Positions 1-10,418 of a stretch of DNA of 44,981 nucleotides are shown here, piece after piece. The position numbers and the translations under genes are program-made. The notes beneath the pieces were generated by a model. The model was not told the DNA's origin. It searched no databases and saw only the letters and a list, made by a program, of their open reading frames with translations. Every line of letters begins with the position of its first letter. The first letter of the stretch is position 1. Origin of the DNA: Amnibacterium sp. (GTDB lineage: Bacteria > Actinomycetota > Actinomycetes > Actinomycetales > Microbacteriaceae); the NCBI RefSeq assembly GCF_025463795.1, contig NZ_JAODBE010000038.1, positions 1 through 44,981 on the forward strand, written 5' to 3'.

Positions 1-1331
<1,331 letters not shown>

Positions 1332-1355
1332 GCTTCGAGTCCTGTCTGTCAGAGG

Positions 1356-1374
1356 CCGGCCGCGCTGCGGCCGG
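1356..1374 (-). other. Small hairpin in the typA 5' leader
   Basis: CCGGCCGC, loop gct, GCGGCCGG: a perfect 8-bp stem about 25 nt upstream of the typA start codon. It could affect translation of typA, or it could be a chance structure in GC-rich DNA. Confidence 0.3.
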
Positions 1375-1509
1375 GCGGCGCGCTCCGCTGTGCGGGGCGA
1401 TGCGCCGTCAGAGATGGAGGGCAGTGCCGCTCCTGGCGCCGTCTGCGGCACCGTCCAAGACAACGATCGTAGCGGGACCAGGTATTCCGCCGCCCCGGGA
1501 GCGCGCGGA

Positions 1510-1515
1510 TATCGT
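1510..1515 (+). promoter_or_regulatory. -10 box TATCGT of a probably leaderless GNAT gene
   Basis: TATCGT lies exactly 6 nt before the ATG at 1522, and no Shine-Dalgarno sequence is visible. Transcription would start at or next to the start codon. No convincing -35 box is seen. Confidence 0.4.
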
Positions 1516-1521
1516 GAGCGC

Positions 1522-2034
1522 ATGCCCGAGGTGCGGATCCGGCCCTATCACGAGGAGGACGCGCAGGCGTTCGACGTCGACGAGCAGACGCCGGGGGCCT
1601 TCGAGTTCTACGGCTTCCGGTCGACCAACGCGTTCCGGTCGCGGTACGCCCGTGACGGCATGATCGGCGAGGACCGCGGGAACCTGGCCGTCGTCGTCGA
1701 CGCCGTCGGCCTCGTCGGTGACGTCGGCTGGTGCGCGGTGCATCACGGTCCCGGATCCGTCGCGCGGGCCCTGACCATCGGGATCTACCTCTTCCCGCAG
1801 CATCGGTACAAGGGCTTCGGCACGACGGCGCAGCGCCTGATCGCCGAGCACCTCTTCAGCACCACGCTCGTCGAGCGGCTCGAGGCGAGCACCGACGTCG
1901 AGGACCTCGCCGAGCAGCGCTCCCTCGAGAAGGCGGGCTACACGCGCGAGGGCGTGCTGCGGCACGCGCAGTTCCGCGACGGCGCCTGGCGCGACCTCGT
2001 GATCTTCAGCCGGCTCCGCGGCGACGCCTCGTAG
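1522..2034 (+). CDS. GNAT family N-acetyltransferase (RimJ/RimL-like)
   Basis: 170 residues starting [17 protein letters not shown], the usual GNAT beta1-alpha1 opening. The acetyl-CoA loop is [10 protein letters not shown], and the C-terminal [17 protein letters not shown]-type segment is typical of acetyltransferases acting on protein N-termini or small amines. The longer ORF in the track (from 889) is upstream read-through; the ATG at 1522 gives the family-length protein. The gene diverges from typA and converges on the amidase gene with a 26-bp gap. The substrate cannot be predicted from sequence. Confidence 0.88.
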   Translation: MPEVRIRPYHEEDAQAFDVDEQTPGAFEFYGFRSTNAFRSRYARDGMIGEDRGNLAVVVDAVGLVGDVGWCAVHHGPGSVARALTIGIYLFPQHRYKGFGTTAQRLIAEHLFSTTLVERLEASTDVEDLAEQRSLEKAGYTREGVLRHAQFRDGAWRDLVIFSRLRGDAS

Positions 2035-2060
2035 GGATCGGCGCCTGCCGGCCCCGCGGC

Positions 2061-2999
2061 CTAAGCTCCGGCGCGCATGACGCTGAGCGGGAGGTACGCG
2101 CTGACCACCCAGTTGGGCTGATCGACGACCTCGCTGATCTTCAGGTCGACCACGACGCTCGCGAGCACGTAGGCGTCGACCGGCTCGATCCCGTATGTGC
2201 GCCCGAGGTGCTCGATCATCGCCCGCACCGCGTCCTGCGAGGCACGCATCAGGTCAGGTCCGACGCCCATCGTGGCGTAGTAGCCCTGGTCCTCGATGCC
2301 GGCTCGCAGCGGGCCGGGGGTGCGGAACTGCGGCGCCGGGAGGGTGAGCCCCTTGTGCAGGGTCACCCGCAGGGCGCCGGACAGGCTCGCCTCGATCGCC
2401 GCGCCGCACACCTCGCCGTCGCCCTGGGCTGCGTGCGGATCGCCGACCATGATGCGAGCGCCGGGCACCTGCACGGGGAGCAGGATGCTCGAGCCCGCGG
2501 TGATGTCCCGGGTGTCGATGTTGCCGCCGAACGTGCCGGGCGGGAACGGCGACAGCGGCTCGGCCGTGTCGGGGGTCGCCCCCATCACGCCGAGGAACGG
2601 CCGCAGCGGAACGGTCGCGACCCCCTGGAAGTCGGCGGTCCGCTCCCCCAGCTCCCACCGGTGCAGATGCAGGTCGGGGAAGTCCTCGGTGAGCAGGCCG
2701 AAGTCCTCGAGCACACTCGTCCAGCCCCAGCTGCCGGAACGGTACTCGAGCACCTCGAGCTCGACCGCGTCACCCGGCTCGGCACCCGCGACGAGCACCG
2801 GCCCGACGAGCGGGTAGAGCAGGTCGTAGTCGAGAGCCGGGACCTCCTGGCCGTTCCGGAAGTCGTCCAGCTGCCCGGCCGCGCACTCCTGCGCGTCGAA
2901 CTCGATCACCTCGCCGTCGGACACCTCGAGGACGGGCTCGTGGTCGGGGGTCCAGAGCCGGTGCACCGGACCCGGCACATGGTGGCGCGCCACGGTCAT
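2061..2999 (-). CDS. Acetamidase/formamidase family protein
   Basis: 312 residues of the FmdA/AmdA (COG2421) type. The family hydrolyses short amides to the acid and ammonia in the cytosol. Recognisable segments are the N-terminal [14 protein letters not shown] stretch, a [19 protein letters not shown] strand block, a glycine-rich GNIDTRDI segment and the conserved [17 protein letters not shown] motif. The ATG overlaps the stop of the upstream ATPase gene as ATGA, so the two are translationally coupled and this is the last gene of the ABC transporter operon. The context suggests that the transporter imports a compound whose amide is cleaved here. That is inference; the amide identity is unknown. 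Confidence 0.88.
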   Translation of the reverse strand: MTVARHHVPGPVHRLWTPDHEPVLEVSDGEVIEFDAQECAAGQLDDFRNGQEVPALDYDLLYPLVGPVLVAGAEPGDAVELEVLEYRSGSWGWTSVLEDFGLLTEDFPDLHLHRWELGERTADFQGVATVPLRPFLGVMGATPDTAEPLSPFPPGTFGGNIDTRDITAGSSILLPVQVPGARIMVGDPHAAQGDGEVCGAAIEASLSGALRVTLHKGLTLPAPQFRTPGPLRAGIEDQGYYATMGVGPDLMRASQDAVRAMIEHLGRTYGIEPVDAYVLASVVVDLKISEVVDQPNWVVSAYLPLSVMRAGA

Positions 3000-4120
3000 G
3001 CGGCCGAACGCGGCCGGGTCTCGCGGAGGCCGCTGGTCGTCGGCAGGTCGGCCTCGCCGTCGATGAGGTCGGTGCGCGCTTCGGCGAAGTGGCAGTAGAC
3101 CGACTGGCCGGGCCGCTTCTCCTCCAGCACCGGCTCCTCGCTGCGGCAGCGCTCGCGCTCCGTCTCGGAGAGCTGGGTGCGGTACTTCGGGCAGCGGGTG
3201 TGGAAGACGCAGCCCGACGGCGGGTTGGACGGGCTGGGCAGGTCCCCGGTGAGCAGGATCCGCTCGCGCCGGCTCTCCACGGTCGGGTCCGGGATCGGCA
3301 CCGCCGACAGGAGGGCGTGCGTGTACGGGTGCATCGGCGACTCGTAGAGCGTGTCGCGGTCCGTCGTCTCCATCACCTTGCCGAGGTACATGACGACGAC
3401 GCGGTCGGAGATGTGCCGCACGACGGAGAGGTCGTGGGCGATGAAGAGATAGGCGAGGCCGAACTCGCTCTGCAGGTCCTCGAGCAGGTTCACGACCTGC
3501 GCCTGCACGGACACGTCGAGCGCGGACACGGGCTCGTCGCAGACGATGAGCTTCGGGCGCAGAGCGAGCGCCCGTGCGATGCCGATGCGCTGCCGCTGGC
3601 CGCCGGAGAACTCGTGGGGGTACCGGTTGTAGTGCTCCGGGTTCAGCCCGACGCGCTCCATCAGGCCCTGGACGGCCTTCTTCACGCCGCCCTCCGGCTT
3701 CGTGCGCTGGATGTGGAACGGCGAGCCGACGATGGTGCCGATCGTGTGCCGGGGGTTCAGCGAGGAGTAGGGGTCCTGGAAGATCATCTGGATCTCCCGG
3801 CGGAGCGGGCGCATCTGGCCCGGCCGGAGCCCGGCCAGCTCCCTGCCCTCGTACCGGATCGATCCGCTGGTGGGCTCGATGAGCTTCGACACGACGCGGC
3901 CGGTCGTCGACTTGCCGCACCCGGACTCGCCGACGAGGCCGATGGTCTCGCCCTGGTGCACCGTGAACGAGACCCCGTCGACGGCCTTCACGGGGTTGCT
4001 CCTGCGGCCGAGGAGCCCGACGCTCCGTCCGGGGAAGTGCTTGCGGACGTCGGTCACCTCGAGCAGCGGCGCGCCGGGCGCCGCCGGGCTGGCGGGGACG
4101 GCTGCGGTCTCGGTCGTCAT
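2996..4120 (-). CDS. Dipeptide/oligopeptide ABC transporter ATPase (DppF/OppF type)
   Basis: 374 residues. Walker [10 protein letters not shown] lies at about residues 64-72, the signature is FSGGQRQR, Walker B is [12 protein letters not shown], and the switch histidine follows in [13 protein letters not shown]-terminal oligo/HPY extension with [11 protein letters not shown] and a later Cys is typical of peptide-transporter ATPases. The start at 4120 is chosen because it gives [11 protein letters not shown] ahead of the ABC domain; longer track ORFs run into the neighbour. It pairs with the preceding DppD-type ATPase (22-bp gap) to energise the two permeases. Its stop overlaps the amidase start. 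Confidence 0.93.
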   Translation of the reverse strand: MTTETAAVPASPAAPGAPLLEVTDVRKHFPGRSVGLLGRRSNPVKAVDGVSFTVHQGETIGLVGESGCGKSTTGRVVSKLIEPTSGSIRYEGRELAGLRPGQMRPLRREIQMIFQDPYSSLNPRHTIGTIVGSPFHIQRTKPEGGVKKAVQGLMERVGLNPEHYNRYPHEFSGGQRQRIGIARALALRPKLIVCDEPVSALDVSVQAQVVNLLEDLQSEFGLAYLFIAHDLSVVRHISDRVVVMYLGKVMETTDRDTLYESPMHPYTHALLSAVPIPDPTVESRRERILLTGDLPSPSNPPSGCVFHTRCPKYRTQLSETERERCRSEEPVLEEKRPGQSVYCHFAEARTDLIDGEADLPTTSGLRETRPRSAA

Positions 4121-4142
4121 GGTGGCGATCCTTCGTCTGTCG

Positions 4143-5207
4143 CTAGAGGTTCGGGCGGATCTCGGTGAGCAGGATCTGGCGCCGCTCCTCGGGATCGATG
4201 TGGCAGCGCACCTCGTGCCCCGGGGCGGTCGGCAGCAGGTCGGGGTGCACGGTGAAGCAGCGGTTCCCCTCGACACGGTCCGAGAACCGGCATCGCGGGT
4301 TGAACACGCACCCCTTCGGCACCTGGATGAGCGAGGGCGGCGAGCCGGGGATCGGGGTGAGACGGGTCTGCCGCACCCTGTCCATGCGCGGCATCGACGA
4401 CAGCAGGCCCCAGGTGTAGGGCATCTCGGGCACGTCGAAGAGGTCGGCGACCGGTCCCTTCTCCACGGCCTGGCCGCCGTACATGACGACGACGTGGTCG
4501 CACGTCTCCGCCACGACGCCGAGGTCGTGCGTGATCAGGATGACGGCGGAGTTCAGCTCGTTCCGGAGCTCCTTGATCAGCTCGAGGATCTGCGCCTGCA
4601 CCGTCACGTCGAGCGCGGTGGTGGGCTCGTCGGCGATCAGCAGCTTCGGTTCGCAGATGAGGGCCATCGCGATCATCGCGCGCTGCCGCATCCCGCCGGA
4701 GAACTGGTGCGGGTAGTCGCTGTAGCGGGCGGCCGCGTTCGGGATGCCGACCTTCTCGAGCATCTCGATGGTGCGCTTCCTCGCGTCGCGCCCCGACACC
4801 TTGTTGTGCACCCGGTACGCCTCGGAGATCTGGTTCCCGATCGTGTAGAAGGGGTGCAGGCTCGACAGCGGGTCCTGGAAGATCATGGCGATCTCGCTGC
4901 CCCGGACGGCGCGCATGTCGTCCTCGGAGGCGGGCACGAGGTCCTGGCCGTCCAGCCAGATGTGGCCGGAGATCTTCGCCTTCGACCCCTTGTGGAGTCC
5001 GAGGATCGCCTGCGCCGTCACGCTCTTCCCGGATCCGGACTCGCCGACGATGCCGAGGATCTCGCCACGGCGCAGGTCGAAGGTGAGCCCGTCCACGGAC
5101 TTGACGAGGCCGTCGTCCGTCGGGAAGTGCACGCGCAGGTCCTCGACGGAGAGGAAGACGCCCGGATCGGTGGAGGCGGCGGACGGGACTGGGCTGGTGA
5201 TGGTCAT
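4143..5207 (-). CDS. Dipeptide/oligopeptide ABC transporter ATPase (DppD/OppD type)
   Basis: 354 residues. Walker A is GESGSGKS (about 55-62), the signature is FSGGMRQR, Walker B is [13 protein letters not shown], and the switch is [10 protein letters not shown]. The C-terminal oligo/HPY region carries GCVFNPRC followed by another Cys (NRC), which in this family can hold an Fe-S cluster or metal. It is the partner of the adjacent DppF-type ATPase and sits at the cytosolic face of the permease pair. The ATG is 25 bp downstream of the permease stop, consistent with one operon. Confidence 0.93.
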   Translation of the reverse strand: MTITSPVPSAASTDPGVFLSVEDLRVHFPTDDGLVKSVDGLTFDLRRGEILGIVGESGSGKSVTAQAILGLHKGSKAKISGHIWLDGQDLVPASEDDMRAVRGSEIAMIFQDPLSSLHPFYTIGNQISEAYRVHNKVSGRDARKRTIEMLEKVGIPNAAARYSDYPHQFSGGMRQRAMIAMALICEPKLLIADEPTTALDVTVQAQILELIKELRNELNSAVILITHDLGVVAETCDHVVVMYGGQAVEKGPVADLFDVPEMPYTWGLLSSMPRMDRVRQTRLTPIPGSPPSLIQVPKGCVFNPRCRFSDRVEGNRCFTVHPDLLPTAPGHEVRCHIDPEERRQILLTEIRPNL

Positions 5208-5232
5208 TGCATCCGATTCTCGTCGGGAACGG

Positions 5233-6243
5233 TCAGACCGTGACGCGCGGGTCGACGACGGCGTAGAGGATGTCGACCACGAAGTTCGCGACGACGAGCG
5301 CGACGGCGGCCACGATCGTGACGCCGAGGATGATCGGCAGGTCCTGCTGCTGGATCGACGAGATCGTGAGGAAGCCGAGGCCGCGCAGGTTGAACACGTT
5401 CTCCGTGATCACCGTCGTGCCGACGAGGGTCCCCACGTCGATGCCGAAGATGGTGACGATCGGGGTGAGCGCCGCGCGCAGCCCGTGCTTGATCACGACC
5501 GTGCGCCGGTCGAGGCCCTTCGCGCGTGCGGTGCGGATGTAGTCCTCGCTCATCGTCTCGAGCATGTTGGAGCGGGTCAGCCGGGCGTACAGGGCGGCGA
5601 AGAGGAACGCGAGTGAGACCCACGGCAGGATCATGCTCCGCAGCCACTGCACGGGGTTCTGCGTGATGGGGGCATAGCTGACGTCGGGCAGCCAGCCGAG
5701 CGTGTACTCGAAGATGAGCAGCAGCACCGGTCCGGTGAAGAAGATGGGGAGCGACACGGCGGCGAGGGAGCCGGTCATGCCGATGCGGTCGATGGCCGAG
5801 CCGGGACGGAGGCCGGAGATCGTGCCGACGCTGACGCCGCCGACCAGCCACAGGATGGCCGAGCCGACGATGAGGCTGAGGCTGACGGGGACGGCCTGCG
5901 CGATGAGGGTGCCGACGAGCTCGTTCTGCCGGAACGAGTAGCCGAAGCAGGGGGCCGGGCACTTGATCGGCACGCTCACCCCGTCGGTGATCGTCTGGCC
6001 GAAGAGGATGCCGGAGAGGTAGTGCCAGTACTGGGCGTACAGCGGCAGGTCGAAACCGAACCGGTGCGTCAGCGCCTTGAGCTGGGGCGAGCCGGGCTTG
6101 AAGGGCACCTTGCCCGTGTAGAAGTACACGGGATTGGTGTGCGACAGCAGCGGCACGGCCTGGAAGATCAGGAACGTGACGACGCTGACGATCCAGATCA
6201 CGACGATCGCGCCGAGCAGTCGGTAGATGATGAAACGGATCAT
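5233..6243 (-). CDS. Peptide-type ABC transporter permease (DppB type)
   Basis: 336 residues, beginning MIRFIIYRLLGAIVVIWIVS with the first membrane helix directly at the N-terminus, as in DppB/OppB. The EAA loop reads ARAKGLDRRTVVIKHGLRAAL and is followed by the ITENVF segment. About six membrane spans are visible. An extracytoplasmic insert between the first two helices contains a PCFGYSFRQ stretch, as in the longer actinobacterial members. The gene starts about 100 bp downstream of the binding-protein gene, just after the intra-operon hairpin. Confidence 0.93.
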   Translation of the reverse strand: MIRFIIYRLLGAIVVIWIVSVVTFLIFQAVPLLSHTNPVYFYTGKVPFKPGSPQLKALTHRFGFDLPLYAQYWHYLSGILFGQTITDGVSVPIKCPAPCFGYSFRQNELVGTLIAQAVPVSLSLIVGSAILWLVGGVSVGTISGLRPGSAIDRIGMTGSLAAVSLPIFFTGPVLLLIFEYTLGWLPDVSYAPITQNPVQWLRSMILPWVSLAFLFAALYARLTRSNMLETMSEDYIRTARAKGLDRRTVVIKHGLRAALTPIVTIFGIDVGTLVGTTVITENVFNLRGLGFLTISSIQQQDLPIILGVTIVAAVALVVANFVVDILYAVVDPRVTV

Positions 6244-6255
6244 GGCTGACGCAGG

Positions 6256-6293
6256 CGGGTGGCCGGCCGGACCGTGGTCCGGCCGGCCACCCG
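6256..6293 (-). promoter_or_regulatory. 18-bp perfect hairpin between binding-protein and permease genes
   Basis: The arms are CGGGTGGCCGGCCGGACC (6256-6273) and its exact reverse complement (6276-6293), with only GT between them. It lies in the 102-bp gap after the solute-binding protein stop and just before the permease ATG. No T-tract follows on the minus strand. Such structures usually protect the upstream message from 3' exonucleases or partly terminate transcription, giving more binding protein than permease. Confidence 0.7.
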
Positions 6294-6345
6294 GGGTTGC
6301 ACTCCTTCTAGCGCATCGATGGACGGGGGGTCAGGGCCGAGGAGC

Positions 6346-8115
6346 TCAGCCGGAGACGCCCGCGTTGACGAAGTCGTAGATGCCGAAGGCGAGGGCGAAG
6401 TTCGCCGTCACGTTCGTCATCCGCGGGTTGCGGTAGTAGAGGTACTTGCCGAACGAGTACGGAAGCATCTGGCCGGTGGCCATGATCGCCTTGTTCAGCT
6501 GGAGGCCGCGATCCTGCGTCCACTTCGTACCTGTGTCGTCCAGCAGCTGGTTCACCGTCGGATCGTTGAGGTTGGAGTAGTTGCTGTTGCCCGTCGGCAG
6601 GATGGCCGCTCCGTTCGCGATGTTGGCGTAGAACCCGTACGGCGTCGGGAAGTCGGCACCCCATCCGGCCGAGATGATGCCGAGCTCCTGCGACTTCACG
6701 TTCGCCGGCGAGCCCGCGAAGGTGGAGTAGTAGCTGGAACCGTCGGCCGTCTTCGGCGAGAGGGTGATCCCGACCCGGGCGAGGGCGGCCTTCTCCGTCT
6801 GGAAGAGCTTGCCACCGGTCTCGCTCGGCGTGGAGTACGCGAAGTTCGTCGAGAAGCCGTTCGGCTTGCCGCACTTCTGCAGCTCCGACTTCGCCGCCGC
6901 GACGTCACCCGTGTGGTCCTTGCCGGTCGGGAACGGGTCGTAGGAGGGGTCGTAGCCCGCGACACCAGGAGGCGTCACGGAACCGGCGACCACACCGGCG
7001 GCCGCGCCACCCGTGACCTGCAGCAGGCCGGCCTTGTTGGTCGCGTACGCGATCGCGAGGCGGCAGTGCACGTTGGTGACCACGGTGTCCGGCACAGCGA
7101 GGTAGCTGAAGGAGTCACCGGCGCCGTCATCCGCATTCTTCTTCAGGGTCGGGCTGGACAGCACCTGCGCCTGCAGCGTCGTACCGATGATCGTGTTCGC
7201 CTTGGCGTCGGCCGTGCCGGCCTTCAGCTTCTGGTCGATGTCCGACGGGTTCGTGTCGACGGTGAAGTCGACCTCGTTGACCAGCGGCTTGCGGATCGTG
7301 TCGGTGCTCTGCTTCCAGTACTTGTTCCGCGTGAACACGACCGACTTGTTCGGCGTGTAGGAGCTGAACACGAACGGGCCGGAGGAGACCGGGTGCTTGG
7401 TGTAGGTGCCACCGACGAAGCCGGAGCCGCCCTCGACCTTGTCCGGGACCGGCGCCGTGGTCGGCAGGGCCATCAGGTAGTCGAAGTCCGCGAACGGCTT
7501 CTTGAGGTGGAACGTGATCGACTGGCCGGAGATGGAGACCGCCGAGTCGGGCAGCTCACCGCCCTTGTAGACGCCCTTGTAGCCCGCCGGAGCGTTGATG
7601 AGCCCGGTGAAGTAGAAGGTCGGGCCGCCGTTGATGACGTCGGACGCGAAGATGCGGCCGACCGCGTACTTGATGTCGGCGGGCGTGATCGTCTTGCCGT
7701 CCGAGTACTTGATCCCCGACTTCAGCGTGTAGGTCCACGTCTTGTTGTCGGCGCTGTGCTTCCCGAGGCCCGTCGCGAGGTCGGGCGCGAGCGTGAACTT
7801 CGTGCCGTTGACCTTGGAGTAGCCGACGAGCTGCCGCGTGAAGAGGCGCTGCATGTTCCAGCAGAAGCCGTAGTAGGTGCGCGCCGGGTCCCACGAGTCG
7901 CAGTCGTTGGTGCTCAGCAGCTTCAACGTGCCGCCGGTCTTGGTGCTCGGGTTGACGACGCCGTTCACGGCGGCGTTGAACGCGGGCTGAAGCCCGCCGG
8001 AGCCGCTGCTGCTGCTCGGCGAGGTCGTGCCTCCGCCGCCGGAGCAGCCCGCGAGGAGCATCGCTCCCGCGACTGCGACGCCGGCGAGTGCCAGCGCCCT
8101 CTTCTTGAACCTCAT
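6346..8115 (-). CDS. ABC transporter substrate-binding lipoprotein, family 5 (peptide/nickel type)
   Basis: 589 residues. The N-terminus MRFKKRALALAGVAVAGAMLL followed by AGC is a type II signal peptide with lipobox LLAGC, so the mature protein is a lipoprotein on the outer face of the membrane. A Gly/Ser-rich linker follows. The family 5 fold is recognisable from the early GTLKLLSTNDCDSWDPART and KYSDGKTITPADIKYAVGR segments and from the later FSSYTPNKSVVFTRNKYW region. It captures the substrate for the flanking permeases. It lies between the two permease genes rather than at the head of the operon. The ligand cannot be read from sequence; peptides are the family default. Confidence 0.93.
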   Translation of the reverse strand: MRFKKRALALAGVAVAGAMLLAGCSGGGGTTSPSSSSGSGGLQPAFNAAVNGVVNPSTKTGGTLKLLSTNDCDSWDPARTYYGFCWNMQRLFTRQLVGYSKVNGTKFTLAPDLATGLGKHSADNKTWTYTLKSGIKYSDGKTITPADIKYAVGRIFASDVINGGPTFYFTGLINAPAGYKGVYKGGELPDSAVSISGQSITFHLKKPFADFDYLMALPTTAPVPDKVEGGSGFVGGTYTKHPVSSGPFVFSSYTPNKSVVFTRNKYWKQSTDTIRKPLVNEVDFTVDTNPSDIDQKLKAGTADAKANTIIGTTLQAQVLSSPTLKKNADDGAGDSFSYLAVPDTVVTNVHCRLAIAYATNKAGLLQVTGGAAAGVVAGSVTPPGVAGYDPSYDPFPTGKDHTGDVAAAKSELQKCGKPNGFSTNFAYSTPSETGGKLFQTEKAALARVGITLSPKTADGSSYYSTFAGSPANVKSQELGIISAGWGADFPTPYGFYANIANGAAILPTGNSNYSNLNDPTVNQLLDDTGTKWTQDRGLQLNKAIMATGQMLPYSFGKYLYYRNPRMTNVTANFALAFGIYDFVNAGVSG

Positions 8116-8269
8116 CGAGATGTCCTCTCGTCCTCGTGTGCTGTGTCCGTCAGCGGTGCGGCTGGCGGGTGGATGGGCGTGTCAGGCCCGGCGACGGATC
8201 GCGATGTGTGCACCGCGCTCCTTCGCACGTCTGGTGGGTCGCCGACGTCGGCGGCCGGCTCTGCGGCGG

Positions 8270-9286
8270 TCACCGCCCGGACTTGGGATCGAGCGCGTCG
8301 CGCAGGCCGTCGCCGAAGAGGTTGAACGCGAGGACGGAGATGAAGATCGCGAGCCCGGGGAGGAAGAGGTAGAGCGGATCGATCTGGAAGTACTGACCCG
8401 CGTCCGAGAGCATCTGCCCCCAGGACGGCGTCGGCGGGATGACGCCGATGCCGAGGAACGACAGGCCCGCCTCGCCGAGCATGTTGTTCGGGATGGTCAG
8501 CGTCGTGTACACGAGGATCGGACCGATCAGGTTCGGGATGATCTCCCGGAACATGATGCGCAGGTTGGAGGCCCCGAGGCTGCGCGCGGCCTCCACGAAC
8601 TCCTTCTCGCGGAGCGACAGCACCTGGCCGCGAACGATGCGTCCGATGTACGGCCAGCCGAAGAAGCCGAGCACGAAGATGATGATCTCGAAGCGCACGA
8701 TCTCGGCGCCCGAGATGTAGCCGACGACGGTGATCAGGGCGATGGAGAGCAGCAGGGTCGGGAACGACAGCAGCACGTCCATCGTGCGGGAGATCAGCAG
8801 GTCCACCCAACCGCGGAAGTAGCCCGCGGTGAGGCCGAGCGTCACGCCGAGGATGAGCGAGAGGGCGGTCGCGAGGCCGGCGATGATCAGCGACGTGCGG
8901 GCGCCGTACATGAGCAGCGTCAGGATGTCCTGGCCCGTGACCGGTGTGACGCCGAGCCAGTGGGCGCCGCTCACCCCACCGAGCGCGCCCTTCGGCATGG
9001 AGTCCAGGGGGTCCAGCAGGCCGTCGGTCTGGTGGAGGGTCTGGTAGTCCTGCCCGTAGAGCGCCTGCAGCAGGGGCGCGAAGACGGCGATGAGCACCAG
9101 CAGCACGATGACGATCCCGCCGGCCATCGCGACCTTGTCGCGCCGCAGTCGCCGCCACGCGATCGACCAGAGCGAGCGGCCCTGGATGGCCTGGGGGGCC
9201 TGGTCGCCCTCCGGGTCGAGCCCGGCACCGGTCAGCCCGTCCTCGGCGGCGACGGCTTCGAGTTCGGTGGGGCCGCTCAGCGTCAT
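8270..9286 (-). CDS. Peptide-type ABC transporter permease (DppC type), first gene of the operon
   Basis: 338 residues. A charged cytosolic N-terminus ends in SLWSIAWRRLRRDKVAMAGG, the usual DppC entry to the first membrane helix. The EAA loop is EFVEAARSLGASNLRIMFREIIPN, and the C-terminus NLFGDGLRDALDPK is a family hallmark. The ATG at 9286 is preceded by AAGGGG at suitable spacing; longer track starts lie in the promoter region. It is the first gene of the minus-strand operon and is 154 bp upstream of the binding-protein gene. Confidence 0.93.
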   Translation of the reverse strand: MTLSGPTELEAVAAEDGLTGAGLDPEGDQAPQAIQGRSLWSIAWRRLRRDKVAMAGGIVIVLLVLIAVFAPLLQALYGQDYQTLHQTDGLLDPLDSMPKGALGGVSGAHWLGVTPVTGQDILTLLMYGARTSLIIAGLATALSLILGVTLGLTAGYFRGWVDLLISRTMDVLLSFPTLLLSIALITVVGYISGAEIVRFEIIIFVLGFFGWPYIGRIVRGQVLSLREKEFVEAARSLGASNLRIMFREIIPNLIGPILVYTTLTIPNNMLGEAGLSFLGIGVIPPTPSWGQMLSDAGQYFQIDPLYLFLPGLAIFISVLAFNLFGDGLRDALDPKSGR

Positions 9287-9617
9287 CGCCGTAACCCCTT
9301 TCCGGATCTGGAGCGGATGGTGTCCCGCTGGCTGTCGATCGGTGGATCCCCGACTTCGAGGCGTCGATGGGCTCGTGACCTGATCGACGTCGACTCCGGC
9401 GAGGACGAAGGTAGCGTAAGGATCGCGAAGTCGGGGACCAAAACGAGCGGGGGATTCGTTACATGCCGGAAACCGTCTTCGGCGGGGATCCGCAGCGAGC
9501 GGCAACATCGTTGCGCAAAACCTGGCCTTCGCGCACGATCCGTGCTCGAGCCGATGAACGCTGGGGAAACTGCCGGAACCTTGCGAGGGACGGCATCAGC
9601 GGTTCCCAGGAGCCCCG
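9287..9617. other. Divergent promoter region, ABC operon / CPBP protease
   Basis: This 331-bp gap contains no convincing gene. It must hold the promoter of the minus-strand transporter operon and that of the plus-strand CPBP gene. GCAAC-atc-GTTGC at 9502-9514, overlapping TTGCGCAA (9511-9518), is a small palindrome that could be a regulator site. Nothing stronger is visible. Confidence 0.5.
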
Positions 9618-10418
9618 ATGAGTCGGCTCGAGGACGCCCCGGCGACCGGATCCACCATCCCGGACGCCTCGCTCCGCCGCGTCCGTCCCGGCGCGGAGCT
9701 GCTGCTCGTGCTCGGCGTCTCCCTCGGCGCATCGGCGGTGTACGCGGTCGTCCAGCTGGCGGACACGCTGAGCCGGGGACCGCTCAGCGGGCAGACGACC
9801 ACGCTCAACCCCAGCCAGAGCGACCGGGCCGTCTTCGACCTGATCTACCAGCTGCTCGGGATCGGCTTCGACCTCGTGCCGGTGCTCCTGGCCCTCTACC
9901 TGCTGGCTGCTCCCGGCGCGCCGGCGCTGCGCCGCATCGGGCTCGACGGCCGGCGGCCGGCGGCCGACCTGGGCGGTGGGCTGCTGCTCGCCCTCGTGAT
10001 CGGCGTCCCCGGCCTGGGGCTCTACCTCGCCGCGGTGCACCTCGGCCTCGACGTGAAGGTCGCCGCATCCGGTCTCGACCCGCACTGGTATGCGATCCCC
10101 GTGCTCGTCCTCTCGGCCCTGCGCGCGGCCCTCCAGGAGGAGGTGATCGTCGTCGGCTTCCTCTTCGCGAAGCTCGACGACCTCCGGTGGCGGCCGTGGG
10201 CCGTGCTCGTCGCGAGCGCCCTGCTGCGCGGCTCCTACCACCTCTACCAGGGCTTCGGCGGCTTCATCGGCAACGCCGTGATGGGTGTCGTGTTCGGCCT
10301 GGTCTACCGACGGTTCGGTCGCGTCGCCCCGCTCGTCGTCGCCCACTTCCTGCTCGACTTCGTGAGCTTCGTCGGCTACGACCTGCTGAAGTCCCTCGCG
10401 CCCCACCTGCTGCCGTGA
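9618..10418 (+). CDS. CPBP family intramembrane metalloprotease-like protein
   Basis: 266 residues with about seven membrane helices. The family motifs appear in order: LQEEVIVVGF near residue 173 (the EE pair; the usual following Arg is not in the canonical position), a GSYHLYQG His motif, and HFLLDF near the C-terminus. CPBP (CAAX protease and bacteriocin-processing) proteins cleave within membranes or act in bacteriocin self-immunity. CAGGAG stands 5 nt before the ATG. Its stop overlaps the next gene's GTG (GTGA), so the two are co-translated. No bacteriocin gene is nearby, so the substrate is unknown. Confidence 0.85.
   Translation: MSRLEDAPATGSTIPDASLRRVRPGAELLLVLGVSLGASAVYAVVQLADTLSRGPLSGQTTTLNPSQSDRAVFDLIYQLLGIGFDLVPVLLALYLLAAPGAPALRRIGLDGRRPAADLGGGLLLALVIGVPGLGLYLAAVHLGLDVKVAASGLDPHWYAIPVLVLSALRAALQEEVIVVGFLFAKLDDLRWRPWAVLVASALLRGSYHLYQGFGGFIGNAVMGVVFGLVYRRFGRVAPLVVAHFLLDFVSFVGYDLLKSLAPHLLP

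Noticed and set aside
8240-8253. CGCCGACGTCGGCG palindrome between the permease and binding-protein genes
   Set aside because: A perfect 14-mer, but short palindromes of this composition are common in such GC-rich DNA, and no loop or second copy supports a role.
8027-10414. Upstream part of the 1054-aa ORF
   Set aside because: Runs antisense to a permease and through CPBP out of frame. Only the GNAT part from 10415 is real.
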